Source: Undibacterium sp. 5I1 (GTDB taxonomy: Bacteria; Pseudomonadota; Gammaproteobacteria; Burkholderiales; Burkholderiaceae_D). From it: DNA of 64,000 nt. Positions 44,548-55,440 of this stretch are shown piece after piece. The DNA lies in NCBI RefSeq assembly GCF_034314085.1, contig NZ_JAVIWI010000002.1, positions 62,001 to 126,000 on the forward strand, written 5' to 3'. Within the stretch, counting starts at the first letter, position 1. Each line of letters starts with the position of its first letter. Position numbers and translations under genes: made by a program. The notes below the pieces were generated by a model, which saw only the letters and a list, made by a program, of their open reading frames with translations, was not told the origin of the DNA and did not search any database.

Positions 44548-47500
44548 CTAGTGTGCTGCGGCTAACAGTGGTTTTGATTGAACTAAACTATTGGCTGCTA
44601 AAAGTTGAGTTTCGGTTGCTGACGATGGCGCGAAACTACTCATAGCGCTGATCAACTGGTTCATACTCGTTCCCACCAAAATTTGAGTTGGACTTCCTTT
44701 ACTTGAACCACCTGTCGATACGGATGTGTCAAACAAAGCACTTTGATCCATTTGCTGCGCTGGATCGGCAATTAGTTTGACAAACATCTGATTCAAGACA
44801 TTAGACGAAATTTGTGATGAACTGGTTACTCTACCTGCCAGCATAGAAATTGCCTCTGATACCGCTGGCTGATCACCGCTCTGCAAAGGGTCCGCGTTCA
44901 TTTTTACAAACGTTGGATTTAGTGCATTGTCTGTGATTTGTGCAGAACTCGCTGTCGGTACTGGCGCTGTGGTTACCGTGACTGCAGTATCAGACGCTAA
45001 GCTTTGCTCACTATTTTGCATTGGATCCGCATTCATTTTTACGAACGTTGGATTCAGTGCATTGTCTGTGATTTGTGCAGAACTTGTTGTCGTTACTGGT
45101 GCTGTTGTTACTGTGACTGCAGCACCAGACGCTAAGCTTTGCTCACTATTTTGCATTGGATCAGCCGTCATTTTTACAAACGTTAGATTCAGTGCATTGT
45201 CTGTGATTTGTGCAGAACTTGTTGTTCCTGATACGGTGGAAGTCACCTCTGCGTTTATTGCCTCATCCACACTTGGAACGGTAACTGATGCAACTCTCAC
45301 CAGTGATTTATTCAATACATTGGATGAGATCTGTGCTGAGCTGGTTGGTGTCGTCCTAACGATCGGATTGAGTGTAGTAGCAAAATTGGGTTGGTCGTCG
45401 CTTAGAGCATCTCCAAGGAACTGGTTAGAAGAACTACTGAAAGAACTAACGGTAGCTGATGTCGGTGTTGGTGGAACGATTTGAATCACCGAGACCGTCG
45501 TGGTGGCATTAGATGTCGTGCTCGTTTGTATTAGTGCCGCGATATCAGTGCTGGAATAGCTACGGCCGTCACTGGTCGTGAGCGTCGCAAACTTAGCGCC
45601 TCCAAACCAGTTATTTACTGTCAGTTTTTCAGTCGAACCGGTACCCGTCAACACGAGATTATTTCCTACCCGCTGTGCCTTTAGTTGGTAAGAGGTGACG
45701 CCAACTAAGTTGATCGTGACTTGGGCGCTATTATTGCTGAGTGTGTACTGACCCGCATTCAGATTAATGATATCGCTACCACCGCTAGTGCTAATCGTAT
45801 CTATGCCATTGCCCAGTGTCACTTGATGTTTGCCTGCACCTAGTGTGATCTGGTTAGATCCACTACCTACTGTCAGCATATCGCTACCACTGCCGACATT
45901 CACTTGATTGTTACCATTCCCTAATTGGATAGTATCGCTCACTGTGCTGGTATCGGAGGTAACTAGGATATTGTTGCCGTTACCGAGCGTGATATTGTTT
46001 TTGCCTGAGCCGAGGTTGATATTATTATTACCATTACCGCCATTGATGATATTGGTACCATTGCCTGCAGTGATCGCGTTATTTCCTTGCCCTACCGTGA
46101 CGATGTTATTTCCGCTACCCAGGCGAATGGTTTCGACCACACCAGCAATTTCCGCTGTTGTGACGCTATCGTTTCCGTTGCCAAGAGCAATACTGTTTTT
46201 ACCTGAGCCAAGACGTATGGTTTCGTTGCCGTTGCTGCTGGAACCATTGATCGTGTTGCTACCGTTACCGGCTGTGACCGCGTTATTGCCTTGTCCCAGA
46301 TTTACAGTGTTGCTACCACTACCCAAGTTAAAGGCGTTGCTACTACCAACAATATCACTCGACGTCAGGCCGTTCGTACCACTGCCTAAAGTTACGGTAT
46401 TAGAGCCGCTACCCAGTTGTACGCTGTTATTGCCGTTACCGCCATTGACTATATTGTTGCCATTACCCGTGTGTAGTTGCAAATTACCGCTGCCAAAGCC
46501 GACCGTGTTGTTCCCTTTACCGAGATAAATCACGTCATTGCCATTACCTAAACTAAGCTTATTATTACCATTACCGATATTCATTGTATCCACAATTGAA
46601 GCAGCGTCCGTGCTGTTAATTTGGTTATTACCGTCAGCGACTGTCAGGTTATTTTTACCTGAGCCTAAGGTGATCGTATCGGCGCTGGTGCCTGAACTGG
46701 CAGTGATGGTATTGGTACCATTACCAGCAATGACCACATCGGATCCTGTCCCTAGTGTCAGATTATTGTTGCCGTTACCCACTTTGACTTGATCGTTTCC
46801 ATTGCCGACCTGGATGACGTTAGAAACACCGGAACCGTCCGCAGTAGTCACCACATCATTGCCATTACCTAGGCGAACATTATTACTACCTGTGCCCAGT
46901 GTGATGACGTCGTTTCCGTTACCGCCTGCGACGGTGTCATTGCCATTTCCTGCAGTGAACTGGTAACTACCATTGTCAAAGTTGACTTGATAATTACCAT
47001 TGCCGTTACCATTGCCGAAAGCGAAGTTGGTACTGCCTAATGTCGTCCCAGAATTCCCGCCAACCAGACGCACACTACCTTGTCCGTTCGGTTCGGTGAT
47101 CAGCAAATCTTGTCCACTCACCGCAAAATTTAAATTGCCGCTGAGAATGGATGGAGACAAATAAACCGTATCGATACCGCCTTGATTGGTCAGGGACTGG
47201 CTACCGGAACCAAGGTAAATTGCGTTAGTACCACTACCTGTGACAATCGAGTTATTACCATTGCCAACAGTCACGGTGTTAGTACCGTTACCGACAGCAA
47301 TTTGACTATTACCGTTACCTAATTTGACGCTGTTATTACCCGAACCTAGTGCGATCGTATCGCTACCGTTGCCACCGACAATCGTATCGTTGCCATTTCC
47401 GGTGGTCAGACGATAGCTACCATTATCCAGGTTGGAGAGGTAGTTACCATTTCCTTCCACAAAGGTAGTAGTTCCAGATCCCGCCACATTGCCACCAACA

Positions 47501-50500
47501 AGCTTGATGCTTCCCTGCGCACTTGCTTGGGTGACTACCAGATCTTGGCCACTAACCGCAAAGTTCAAGGTGCCAGTTTGAATCGCTGGTGACAGGTAGA
47601 CCGTATCGTTACCAGCATGATTAGTCAGGTTCACGTTACCCAAACCAGCATGGATTGCATTATTGCCGCTGCCATTGCTGATAGTGTCATTACCATTACC
47701 AACGGTCATCGAGCTATTACCGTTACCGGTCTGTAAGACATTATTACCAGAGCCTAGGGTGACGACATCATTTCCATTACCGGTCGTGACTTGGTTATTA
47801 CCATCCCCTGCTTGTATCGTATTCACTGTATTGGCAGCGTCGGCAACAGTTACCATATTATTGCCATTACCCATTTGCAGGCTATTGGTACCCGTGCCTA
47901 ATGTGATCGTATTTGCACCGTTACCAGCAATGATCGTGTCATTACCATTACCGAGTTTAATTTGGTTTGATCCGGCACCCACGACGATACTGTTGGTTCC
48001 ATTAACAGCAAGGATCGTACTATTGCCGTTGCCAGTGTGAACGGTATTATTACCTTGTCCGAGCTTGATCGTATTGACACTATTGATCAGATCCGACGTA
48101 GTCACTGCGTCATTACCATCACCCAGTTGAACCTGGTTATTACCCGAACCCAAGGTTAAGATATTGACGCCATTTCCACCCAGAACCGTGTCGTTACCAT
48201 TACCCAACTTGATTTGATTGGCTCCAGAGCCGACCGTGATGTTATTGGCTCCATCCCCTGCACTGACGATGCTGCTGCCGCTGCCTGTGATAACGCTGTT
48301 ATTGCCTTGACCCAAATTAATCAGATCATTCCCATTGGCGGTTGTCACGTGGTTGCTTCCGTCACCTAAGGTGATCTTATCCACGCTACCGGCGACATCG
48401 CTTGTCGTTACGGTGTTGTTGCCATTGCCCGCCTGCACATTGTCGTTGCCGGATCCCAGCGTGATGAGATTAGCGCCATTACCAGCGTTGATCGTATCGC
48501 TACCATTGCCGAATTTGATCTGATTATTTCCAGAGCCAACGGTAATGCTATTAGCACCATTCGTCCCGGACAGCATACTGTTACCGTTGCCAGTCTGGAC
48601 AACATTACTACCTTTGCCCAATGAGACGATGTCATTACCATTTCCTGCAGAAAGGGTATTGTTACCATCGCCAAGCGTAATGGTATCGACCTTGCCGGTA
48701 AGATCAAGCGTTGTGACAATATTATTGCCATTGCCGGCCGTGACACTATCAGCACCTGAGCCCAGTGTAAGGGTGTTATTACCGTTGCCAGCTAACACAC
48801 TGTCGTTGCCATTACCCAGTGTGACTTTATTGGCGTTATCGTTACTACTTACATCAATGAGGTTAGTACCGTCTCCTAGGCTGACATTGGCAGTACCGCT
48901 GACGTCACCGGTCAGCGTATTGTTGCCGTTCGTACCTGTAACTTGGCTTATGCCACTGCCGAGCAATAAGATATCTGAGCCATTGCCGAGCTGATACGTA
49001 TCCGTGCCACTACCACCGATGAAGCTATCAATGCCACTACCGGCAATCATCGTGACATTGCCAACTCCGGCGACTATCGTGTCATTACCTGAATTGGCTT
49101 GAATCAGATTATTTAGCCCGTTGCCTGTCAGCTTGATATTGGCGTTACCAGTACCGATCAAGTTTTGGACATTCTGGGATGCGGTGTAACTGACACTGGT
49201 TTGAATTGTGTTTGTGTTTGTGTTTGTGTTTGTGTTTGTGTTCGTATTTGGCGTAACTGTTGCTTGCGCCTGTACGATATCGTTGACATTATTGACGATG
49301 AAAGTGTCATTGCCAAAGCCGCCGATCAGGGTTGCAATACCGCTACCTGCAACCAATGTGTCGTTGCCACTATTTGCAGAAACAGTGACACCGTCTTGGC
49401 TACCACCCGTTAGTGTTAATGCCGCATTCCCTGTTCCAACCAGGTTTTGTTCGTTGGCTGACAAGGTAAAATCAACTGAGGTTTGTATCGTATTACTGAT
49501 ACTACCTGCCTTGACATTGATCACGTCATTCTTATTGTTGATCACAAAGGTGTTACGTCCCAGACCACCCACCAGAGTAGCAATGCCAGTACCAGCGACC
49601 AAAGTATCATTTCCGTTATTGGCGGTAATGACATCGGTTTGATCGTTACCTGTTAGGGTGATGTCCGCTTTACCAATACCTGTCAGATTTTGTAATCCGC
49701 TGCCGAGTGTATAACTCGCACCTGCCTGAACCTCATTACTCAGGCTGCCCGCTTTGGTCTTGATCACATCGCCAGCATGGTAGACCACATACGTGTTGTG
49801 TCCAACGCCACCCATCATGGTGGCTAATCCTGCACCCGCAATTAAGGTGTCATTGCCGGATCCTGCAACTAAGGTGTCGTTACCAGCGTTACCCAGAATC
49901 ACGTTGTTCAAATCATTACCGGTCAAAGTAAGGTTAGCGTTACCCAGACCTGTTAGATTTTGCATATTCGCGCCCAGCGTGTAGCTGACTGAGGTTTGAA
50001 CATTATTGCTCTTACTATTCGCTTGGGTCGTAATGACATCGGCTACATTGTTGATGACAAAGGTATTGTTACCCGTTCCACCAATCAGTGTCGCGATACC
50101 GGTACCAGCCGCCAGAGTATTGTTACCTGATCCCACTTGCAAACGTGACACACCATCGCCTCCTTGCAATTGGTTGTTACCGTTACCAACAAAAACGGCG
50201 ATTGCCCCTTTACCGCCGACGACCGTGTTATTGCCGTCGCCTAGTCGAACCACATCGTTTCCAAGACCTGCATACACCAGATTATCGCCATTGCCTGCGA
50301 AGATAATATCGGTTCCGCCACCAGCAATAATCGCATCGTTGCCATTGCCAGCAACGAGCAAATCGGTTCCCGATCCTAAGTTGATGACATCGTCGCCATT
50401 ACCGACCTTAATTTCATCATTGCCATTACCAGCGTAGATAACGTCTTTACCGTTACCGACAGATATATAGTCATTGCCGTCGCCAGAGAAGACAACATCA

Positions 50501-53500
50501 TTGCCGTCTCCACCGATGATCTGGACGTTACCGTTCGTACCTAGTAATAATCCATCGCCAGTAATCGTTTGTGCCGCTGCAAAGATTGGTTTATCGACGA
50601 CCGTCGTCGTACCATCCGCATTCGGCATGAGTACCTGCGTTGACTCTGCCAGATTGGCTTCGACCGCTTGTATTGTGCTGCCGTCGGTCATGGTGGCACT
50701 AAAAGTTGGATCAATTAAAGTGCCGTTTTGAATCGATGATTGTCCGGTGGTGTTCAATGAAATGGAACTCAGTCCCGCCTGCGCCATACTTTTAACTTCA
50801 CCTGGATCAACGACACCGTTTCCATTGGCATCCTGCCACACAAACAAATTACTCCAAGCCGCGTCGCTGGCATTGAGTACCCCTGTTTTATTGGTGTCGA
50901 AAGATTGTAAAGCTGCATAATCTGAGGCAGCGCCTGGTACATAGTTTTTGAAGTCGAGTTGCTTGCCGTCTATGAACTGACCTTTGCCGCTTGGATCATA
51001 AAACAGGAATGCATCGTTGTTACCGATCCATGCTGTTTTATGACGGTAACCATCGCCGCTGCCGTTAAAGAATACGTTGCTACCATCAACTGGGGTAGTC
51101 GTGATGCCTTGATGGTTGATATCCAACACGATAGGATCAAGCGATCCAAAGATATCTTGAACAGTGACTTGATAATAGCCGCTAACATTTTGTGCATCGG
51201 TGACTTTGACGTAAAAACTATCGTAACCCCCTTGCAAACTGACATTATGCGGATTGGCTTGGGTTTGATCATACTCCCAACTACCGTCTTGTCCCAACGA
51301 TACGATACCGTACTTAGGCTTGCCCACTAACGTGTAGGTCAGCTTATTGTCATTGGCATCACTGACACTAAATTGCCCGGTGTAGGTACCTTGATTATCA
51401 TTCGATAAAATTTCATTTGAGATCGTGATAGGTATTGCATCCCAGCTAAGATTGAGACTCATTTGTGCGGTCAATACTTGGCCAGTATCGTCTGTACCTT
51501 CGTAATTAAAACTCACCGGTCCGTAGTAGTACAAATCAGGTGTGTACGTAATGATCCCGTTATTCATGACGACCGTTCCGTGGGTATCCGCGGTGGCAAC
51601 TACACCAAACAGTCTGGCAGACGGATCATTCGGATTCCTGTCCTTAATCTGCGCATTAAAATCCCAGGTCAAGACCGTATCGTTCGGATAAGGCCCTGCA
51701 CCGCTAGTATTTTCTATTTTTAGTAAGTTTGACGAACCCGGTATCGTCGGAGTGGTCGGGGTAGTTGGCGTACCTGGATCGGTAGGGACACCTGGAACAC
51801 CCGGCGGTTTAATCACCGGTGGTACATCTACAATGACATTAGCGTTGTTAACGACGATGGTCGATTGTCCGTTGGTATTGGTAATCTGAATACCTTGAGG
51901 CACGACAGAAATTTTTTCACCTTGCAGATCGGCAGTGAGATCTGGTGAAGCCATTTGATAGGCTTTACCGTTTCGTACAAAAGTGCCTTGTGCATAGTTC
52001 AGTGAGGTAATGCCTAAACTCGCGAGCGAATGTAATTCCGTCTTTTGTGCTACGCCGTCGCCATTGGTATCTTGCCAAACTTGAAGCTGTGAGAACACGG
52101 CATCGGAACTGTCCAATATGCCATCCTCATTACCGTCAACCGCTTTTAGTGATGGCAAACCACGTACTGCAGTACTGACATTAGCATTCGAGAAGAGATC
52201 GCTACCGTTGTCAATGACGCCGTTGTCGAGCTTGTCTAACACCAAGAATCCGTCGCTAGGACTAATCCATGCAGTTTTCTTGAGGAAGCCGGTATTGTCT
52301 ACATTGAATGAAGCATTACTGTTAGCTTTGGCAATGGTCTGAATCCCATTACCGGTTAAATCAAGAACAACTGGTTTGAAGTCTTGGGTTGTTGCCCCTG
52401 GATCGATTGGTGCTGCTAATTGACCGGAGTGACCAGCAATTTGTATATCGGTGTAGCCCGCTTCAGGATCACCTGTGGCAAGTTGTTGAAGCACTGTTTG
52501 TGCTTCCCATTGCGGAGCGACTGCTTCACGCGACGCGGCATTATTGATAAATTGGGTACTGAGATTAGCGCTATTAAAACCTGGTGTGAAACGGTTACCA
52601 ATAGGATCGCCATACGTATTAAATCGTGTAGACTGGTCTGCTCCAGTCAACGGATCGATCATCGTTAACGTATAAATCTGACCATCGAACGATATACCCG
52701 GGAGTCGGCTCGCAATTAAGCCTATCGGTGTTAACGGACTTAGGGAATTTTCTGCCGAGACTATACTATTTAACTGGTTCACTAGACCGTTCATCAAATT
52801 GGTAACTGCCTCAGCTCCACCGCTCGCACCAGTAACGCTTAGTCCTACCGTGCCGTTAGCATTGGTAATGTAGTGACCAGAACCCCATGGTGTCGGTGGC
52901 GCGTTAATCCCAAGCAGACCTTCAATTGTAGTGAAGATTGCATACGCAGGACCTACCCAACTTAGAGCAGGTATAAGCGAAATAGCATCGAGCACCGCTC
53001 CGACATCATTGCCGTCAGCGAGATCGGTGATCAGACTGATCACCGGCAAATCTTGTTGTAAGGTTGATGCAAAATCAAATGTGCCCAGATTCCCGGACAG
53101 CGCGCTCATCTGACTTCCTGACGTTACACTTAAGTACTCCGTATAAGCCTGTAATCCGTAGTTGAGCGATTGGGCACCTGATCTGATTACTGCTGCCGCA
53201 TCACCGTTTTTTAGCGCATTTTCTAATGACAGTATGCTGAGAAAACCGTTGGCAACATTCGCCGCACCAGAGAGTTCTGAGAGATTGTTGTTGGTGAGCG
53301 CATTTGCTAAGGTCAAACCTGTCGCAGCGATCGGAAGCGGCTTGCCTGATTGTAAGGCTTTTAATAAATTGAGTGCATCGACAATGGATGGCAAGGAATT
53401 GACGATCGTTTGTCCTGCCGCAGACAGTTGCTGCACAACGCTGGAAACTTCGGTGCCATTTGGATCTGTCTCGGTAGTTGTGGTTATACCCTTGGAGATA

Positions 53501-55422
53501 ATGGTGTTGAGTGTATTACCATTTGACTCGTGCTCTGCAATCACGACATCACCTGAGTCAGTCACGCTAACGGCTTGACCGGCTACAAATTTAACAGGGG
53601 CTGCGCCATCAATTGCGATGGTGCCACTACTATTTTCGCCATACGTAATTACAGTTGTTGAAGGTGATTGCCCATCTATGTGAGTTACTACTTGTAGAGT
53701 TTCGCCACTATCACCGGTGGAAATTTCACTTTTTCCAGAGACTGAAATCGGTGCAGCGGTTCCTAACTGTATTGAAGTATCCCCTGAAACCGTAATTGAC
53801 GCGCTTTTCCCTAAAACGATTGATTGAGGAGTGCCGTTAATTGTTGCGCTTGCTCCGTCTGCGAAAGTTAGTTCTTCACCAGAACCATCGAGCACGGCGC
53901 CTTTTCCACTCACAATAGCGGTCAAAATCTCACCATCAAATGTCGTCTGGGTACCAGATACGTCACTTATTGCGGGGAGTTTCAACCACCCATTGCCTAA
54001 GTCATTAATACCAGTGGGAGAAGTAAGATCAAATGCAGAATGTAGATCACTTATTGAGTAAACCGCTTTTTGAAAGGTGCAGGCTCCTGCACCAGAACCA
54101 CCATTGTTATCTTGTTTAAAAACGGTGACTGTGTTCGTATCATAATCAAATACAAAATTTGTTTCAGTACTGATCGCAAATTTCGATGAATCCGTGTAGG
54201 AAACCATGCTAACAGTATCGGGATTTCCATCTCCGTTGCTATCAACTAATGTATTAACTGTTTTACCATCAGTGCTTACTGAAGTACTGGTCGAGTATTT
54301 TAAAACCGTTCGCGTATTGTCAGTATAAACATTAACCAAATTATGATTTAGTGAGCTACTGTAAATAGCACCTAAATCCTCATTTAATCGAGGATCAGTA
54401 CTTTGTACGGTCACAATATTGTCTACCGTCTTTGTGATACTTTTTATTTTAGATACATCGTTGCTGTTATACGCATAAGTAATTCCAGTGTCAGAATTTT
54501 TAACATTAAAGCTGTAACCATAAGCTGGATCTAAAAATCCGTTAGTTAAGTTAGTGTCCGCAATTCCAAGACTAGAATATGAAAAGTCCACCATTCCATT
54601 ATTTGGCATGTTCTTTGTAATATTAGCCAATTGGGAAAGGTATGAATCAAGGTAATAAGCAATATAGTTATATTGAGTCGAATCTTCTTTTACACCAAAT
54701 GCGTTTGGATTATTGTAATAAATTCCTACTTCCGCCCCTATGTTAGCAACGGTATGGTCAACACTATAACCACCTTGATCAAATGTCAATCCAGGAATAG
54801 GGCCTTTAGTGTTAATGAAATACTTTGCATAATAACTAGAATCCTTTAACAAGCCTCCAAGTTCAGGGAGAGAATCAATTCCTGGATTAAAATATTGAAC
54901 CGCACTGACTAAAGCGTTCCAACCGTATATCTGAGCATTCGCTTCATCGTTACCATTAACTAACAAGACTTTTTGTAACAATGCTGTCATCGACTCCCCA
55001 TCACCTCCTGAGGACAGCAAATTTTTTGCATCAGAAAAAAAATTTTTTTCTGCAATGCTAGCACCAACGTTTAAAGGCGATGTTGACCATGCATCGTAAG
55101 CATGACCACCCTCGTGGCCTAATTGAAAAACGAAATCTGCAATCCCCTCATTTCCCCTCGCCAACGTGGATTCGAGATTTTCTATGTTCAACTGAATGGT
55201 TTTATTACCAGGGTCAAATGATGCTCCAGTCCCTGGGCTTGCATTCAGATTAAAACCATTAAGTTGCTCTTTGTTAGCTAATTCGTTAAATTCCGCAGTA
55301 AGGGTGTCCGACGCATTAAAAGCGGATATGAGCAAACGATAAGCCTTTGAATTTACGCCTACGCCAGGAGAGTTTACAAAAGATGCAATTATTGCTTTTA
55401 ATTTATCGTTAAGTGGAGTCAT
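44548..55422 (-). CDS. giant RTX-like repeat protein with an N-terminal HEGGH motif
   Basis: 3624 residues, a probable type I secretion substrate. Residues 1-350 include VFQLGHEGGHAYDAW, a HExxH zincin-like motif (103-107). Around 1017 and 1434, VVLDLTGNGIQTI and IVLDINHQGI begin two FrpC-like calcium-binding blocks with D-x-N/D-G-x-G-x-x-D loops; Ig/cadherin-like sequence lies between. Residues about 1630-3210 are long arrays of 9-residue turns of the kind LGNGNDTI and GSGNNTV, where Asn replaces many usual Gly and Asp. The C-terminus has a Ser/Thr/Val-rich tail with three repeats of about 50 residues. It likely forms a calcium-folded beta-roll stalk for adhesion or biofilm. Confidence 0.88.
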   Translation of the reverse strand: MTPLNDKLKAIIASFVNSPGVGVNSKAYRLLISAFNASDTLTAEFNELANKEQLNGFNLNASPGTGASFDPGNKTIQLNIENLESTLARGNEGIADFVFQLGHEGGHAYDAWSTSPLNVGASIAEKNFFSDAKNLLSSGGDGESMTALLQKVLLVNGNDEANAQIYGWNALVSAVQYFNPGIDSLPELGGLLKDSSYYAKYFINTKGPIPGLTFDQGGYSVDHTVANIGAEVGIYYNNPNAFGVKEDSTQYNYIAYYLDSYLSQLANITKNMPNNGMVDFSYSSLGIADTNLTNGFLDPAYGYSFNVKNSDTGITYAYNSNDVSKIKSITKTVDNIVTVQSTDPRLNEDLGAIYSSSLNHNLVNVYTDNTRTVLKYSTSTSVSTDGKTVNTLVDSNGDGNPDTVSMVSYTDSSKFAISTETNFVFDYDTNTVTVFKQDNNGGSGAGACTFQKAVYSISDLHSAFDLTSPTGINDLGNGWLKLPAISDVSGTQTTFDGEILTAIVSGKGAVLDGSGEELTFADGASATINGTPQSIVLGKSASITVSGDTSIQLGTAAPISVSGKSEISTGDSGETLQVVTHIDGQSPSTTVITYGENSSGTIAIDGAAPVKFVAGQAVSVTDSGDVVIAEHESNGNTLNTIISKGITTTTETDPNGTEVSSVVQQLSAAGQTIVNSLPSIVDALNLLKALQSGKPLPIAATGLTLANALTNNNLSELSGAANVANGFLSILSLENALKNGDAAAVIRSGAQSLNYGLQAYTEYLSVTSGSQMSALSGNLGTFDFASTLQQDLPVISLITDLADGNDVGAVLDAISLIPALSWVGPAYAIFTTIEGLLGINAPPTPWGSGHYITNANGTVGLSVTGASGGAEAVTNLMNGLVNQLNSIVSAENSLSPLTPIGLIASRLPGISFDGQIYTLTMIDPLTGADQSTRFNTYGDPIGNRFTPGFNSANLSTQFINNAASREAVAPQWEAQTVLQQLATGDPEAGYTDIQIAGHSGQLAAPIDPGATTQDFKPVVLDLTGNGIQTIAKANSNASFNVDNTGFLKKTAWISPSDGFLVLDKLDNGVIDNGSDLFSNANVSTAVRGLPSLKAVDGNEDGILDSSDAVFSQLQVWQDTNGDGVAQKTELHSLASLGITSLNYAQGTFVRNGKAYQMASPDLTADLQGEKISVVPQGIQITNTNGQSTIVVNNANVIVDVPPVIKPPGVPGVPTDPGTPTTPTTPTIPGSSNLLKIENTSGAGPYPNDTVLTWDFNAQIKDRNPNDPSARLFGVVATADTHGTVVMNNGIITYTPDLYYYGPVSFNYEGTDDTGQVLTAQMSLNLSWDAIPITISNEILSNDNQGTYTGQFSVSDANDNKLTYTLVGKPKYGIVSLGQDGSWEYDQTQANPHNVSLQGGYDSFYVKVTDAQNVSGYYQVTVQDIFGSLDPIVLDINHQGITTTPVDGSNVFFNGSGDGYRHKTAWIGNNDAFLFYDPSGKGQFIDGKQLDFKNYVPGAASDYAALQSFDTNKTGVLNASDAAWSNLFVWQDANGNGVVDPGEVKSMAQAGLSSISLNTTGQSSIQNGTLIDPTFSATMTDGSTIQAVEANLAESTQVLMPNADGTTTVVDKPIFAAAQTITGDGLLLGTNGNVQIIGGDGNDVVFSGDGNDYISVGNGKDVIYAGNGNDEIKVGNGDDVINLGSGTDLLVAGNGNDAIIAGGGTDIIFAGNGDNLVYAGLGNDVVRLGDGNNTVVGGKGAIAVFVGNGNNQLQGGDGVSRLQVGSGNNTLAAGTGIATLIGGTGNNTFVINNVADVITTQANSKSNNVQTSVSYTLGANMQNLTGLGNANLTLTGNDLNNVILGNAGNDTLVAGSGNDTLIAGAGLATMMGGVGHNTYVVYHAGDVIKTKAGSLSNEVQAGASYTLGSGLQNLTGIGKADITLTGNDQTDVITANNGNDTLVAGTGIATLVGGLGRNTFVINNKNDVINVKAGSISNTIQTSVDFTLSANEQNLVGTGNAALTLTGGSQDGVTVSANSGNDTLVAGSGIATLIGGFGNDTFIVNNVNDIVQAQATVTPNTNTNTNTNTNTNTIQTSVSYTASQNVQNLIGTGNANIKLTGNGLNNLIQANSGNDTIVAGVGNVTMIAGSGIDSFIGGSGTDTYQLGNGSDILLLGSGISQVTGTNGNNTLTGDVSGTANVSLGDGTNLIDVSSNDNANKVTLGNGNDSVLAGNGNNTLTLGSGADSVTAGNGNNIVTTLDLTGKVDTITLGDGNNTLSAGNGNDIVSLGKGSNVVQTGNGNSMLSGTNGANSITVGSGNNQIKFGNGSDTINAGNGANLITLGSGNDNVQAGNGNNTVTTSDVAGSVDKITLGDGSNHVTTANGNDLINLGQGNNSVITGSGSSIVSAGDGANNITVGSGANQIKLGNGNDTVLGGNGVNILTLGSGNNQVQLGDGNDAVTTSDLINSVNTIKLGQGNNTVHTGNGNSTILAVNGTNSIVVGAGSNQIKLGNGNDTIIAGNGANTITLGTGTNSLQMGNGNNMVTVADAANTVNTIQAGDGNNQVTTGNGNDVVTLGSGNNVLQTGNGNSSMTVGNGNDTISNGSGNNAIHAGLGNVNLTNHAGNDTVYLSPAIQTGTLNFAVSGQDLVVTQASAQGSIKLVGGNVAGSGTTTFVEGNGNYLSNLDNGSYRLTTGNGNDTIVGGNGSDTIALGSGNNSVKLGNGNSQIAVGNGTNTVTVGNGNNSIVTGSGTNAIYLGSGSQSLTNQGGIDTVYLSPSILSGNLNFAVSGQDLLITEPNGQGSVRLVGGNSGTTLGSTNFAFGNGNGNGNYQVNFDNGSYQFTAGNGNDTVAGGNGNDVITLGTGSNNVRLGNGNDVVTTADGSGVSNVIQVGNGNDQVKVGNGNNNLTLGTGSDVVIAGNGTNTITASSGTSADTITLGSGKNNLTVADGNNQINSTDAASIVDTMNIGNGNNKLSLGNGNDVIYLGKGNNTVGFGSGNLQLHTGNGNNIVNGGNGNNSVQLGSGSNTVTLGSGTNGLTSSDIVGSSNAFNLGSGSNTVNLGQGNNAVTAGNGSNTINGSSSNGNETIRLGSGKNSIALGNGNDSVTTAEIAGVVETIRLGSGNNIVTVGQGNNAITAGNGTNIINGGNGNNNINLGSGKNNITLGNGNNILVTSDTSTVSDTIQLGNGNNQVNVGSGSDMLTVGSGSNQITLGAGKHQVTLGNGIDTISTSGGSDIINLNAGQYTLSNNSAQVTINLVGVTSYQLKAQRVGNNLVLTGTGSTEKLTVNNWFGGAKFATLTTSDGRSYSSTDIAALIQTSTTSNATTTVSVIQIVPPTPTSATVSSFSSSSNQFLGDALSDDQPNFATTLNPIVRTTPTSSAQISSNVLNKSLVRVASVTVPSVDEAINAEVTSTVSGTTSSAQITDNALNLTFVKMTADPMQNSEQSLASGAAVTVTTAPVTTTSSAQITDNALNPTFVKMNADPMQNSEQSLASDTAVTVTTAPVPTASSAQITDNALNPTFVKMNADPLQSGDQPAVSEAISMLAGRVTSSSQISSNVLNQMFVKLIADPAQQMDQSALFDTSVSTGGSSKGSPTQILVGTSMNQLISAMSSFAPSSATETQLLAANSLVQSKPLLAAAH
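44840..45235 (-). repeat. tandem repeats coding for the C-terminal tail of the giant protein
   Basis: Three copies of about 144 bp (48 residues), each containing SSAQITDNALNPTFVKM, ADPMQNSEQSLAS and VTVTTAPV with small variations; weaker copies (SSNVLNKSLVRV, SSNVLNQMFVKL) flank them. Unit number could vary in frame. Confidence 0.75.
45700..50540 (-). repeat. long array of degenerate RTX-type coding repeats
   Basis: Nearly 5 kb of DNA built from variants of coding units for GNGN(D/N)xVxLGxG; some blocks recur over larger units, for example a 270-bp block near 47000-47460 and again near 47460-47840 with NFAVSGQDL. It is one open frame throughout. Confidence 0.8.
49207..49243 (-). repeat. hexanucleotide microsatellite inside the giant gene
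   Basis: About six units of TGTTTG (plus strand), read on the coding strand as alternating Thr-Asn codons (TNTNTNTNTN). Changes of unit number keep the frame. Confidence 0.85.
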
Positions 55423-55440
55423 TTTGTACTTTATAAAAAT

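Noticed and set aside
45700..50540. Dense repeats that could suggest a CRISPR array or satellite DNA
   Set aside because: The repeats are degenerate, in one open frame of 3624 codons on the minus strand, and spell RTX-type turns; there are no uniform spacers and no cas genes.
44927..54245. Many long plus-strand ORFs opposite the giant gene (for example 45908-46528 with repeated LPLP)
   Set aside because: They are antisense shadows of the regular coding repeats and have no ribosome-binding sites or family features.
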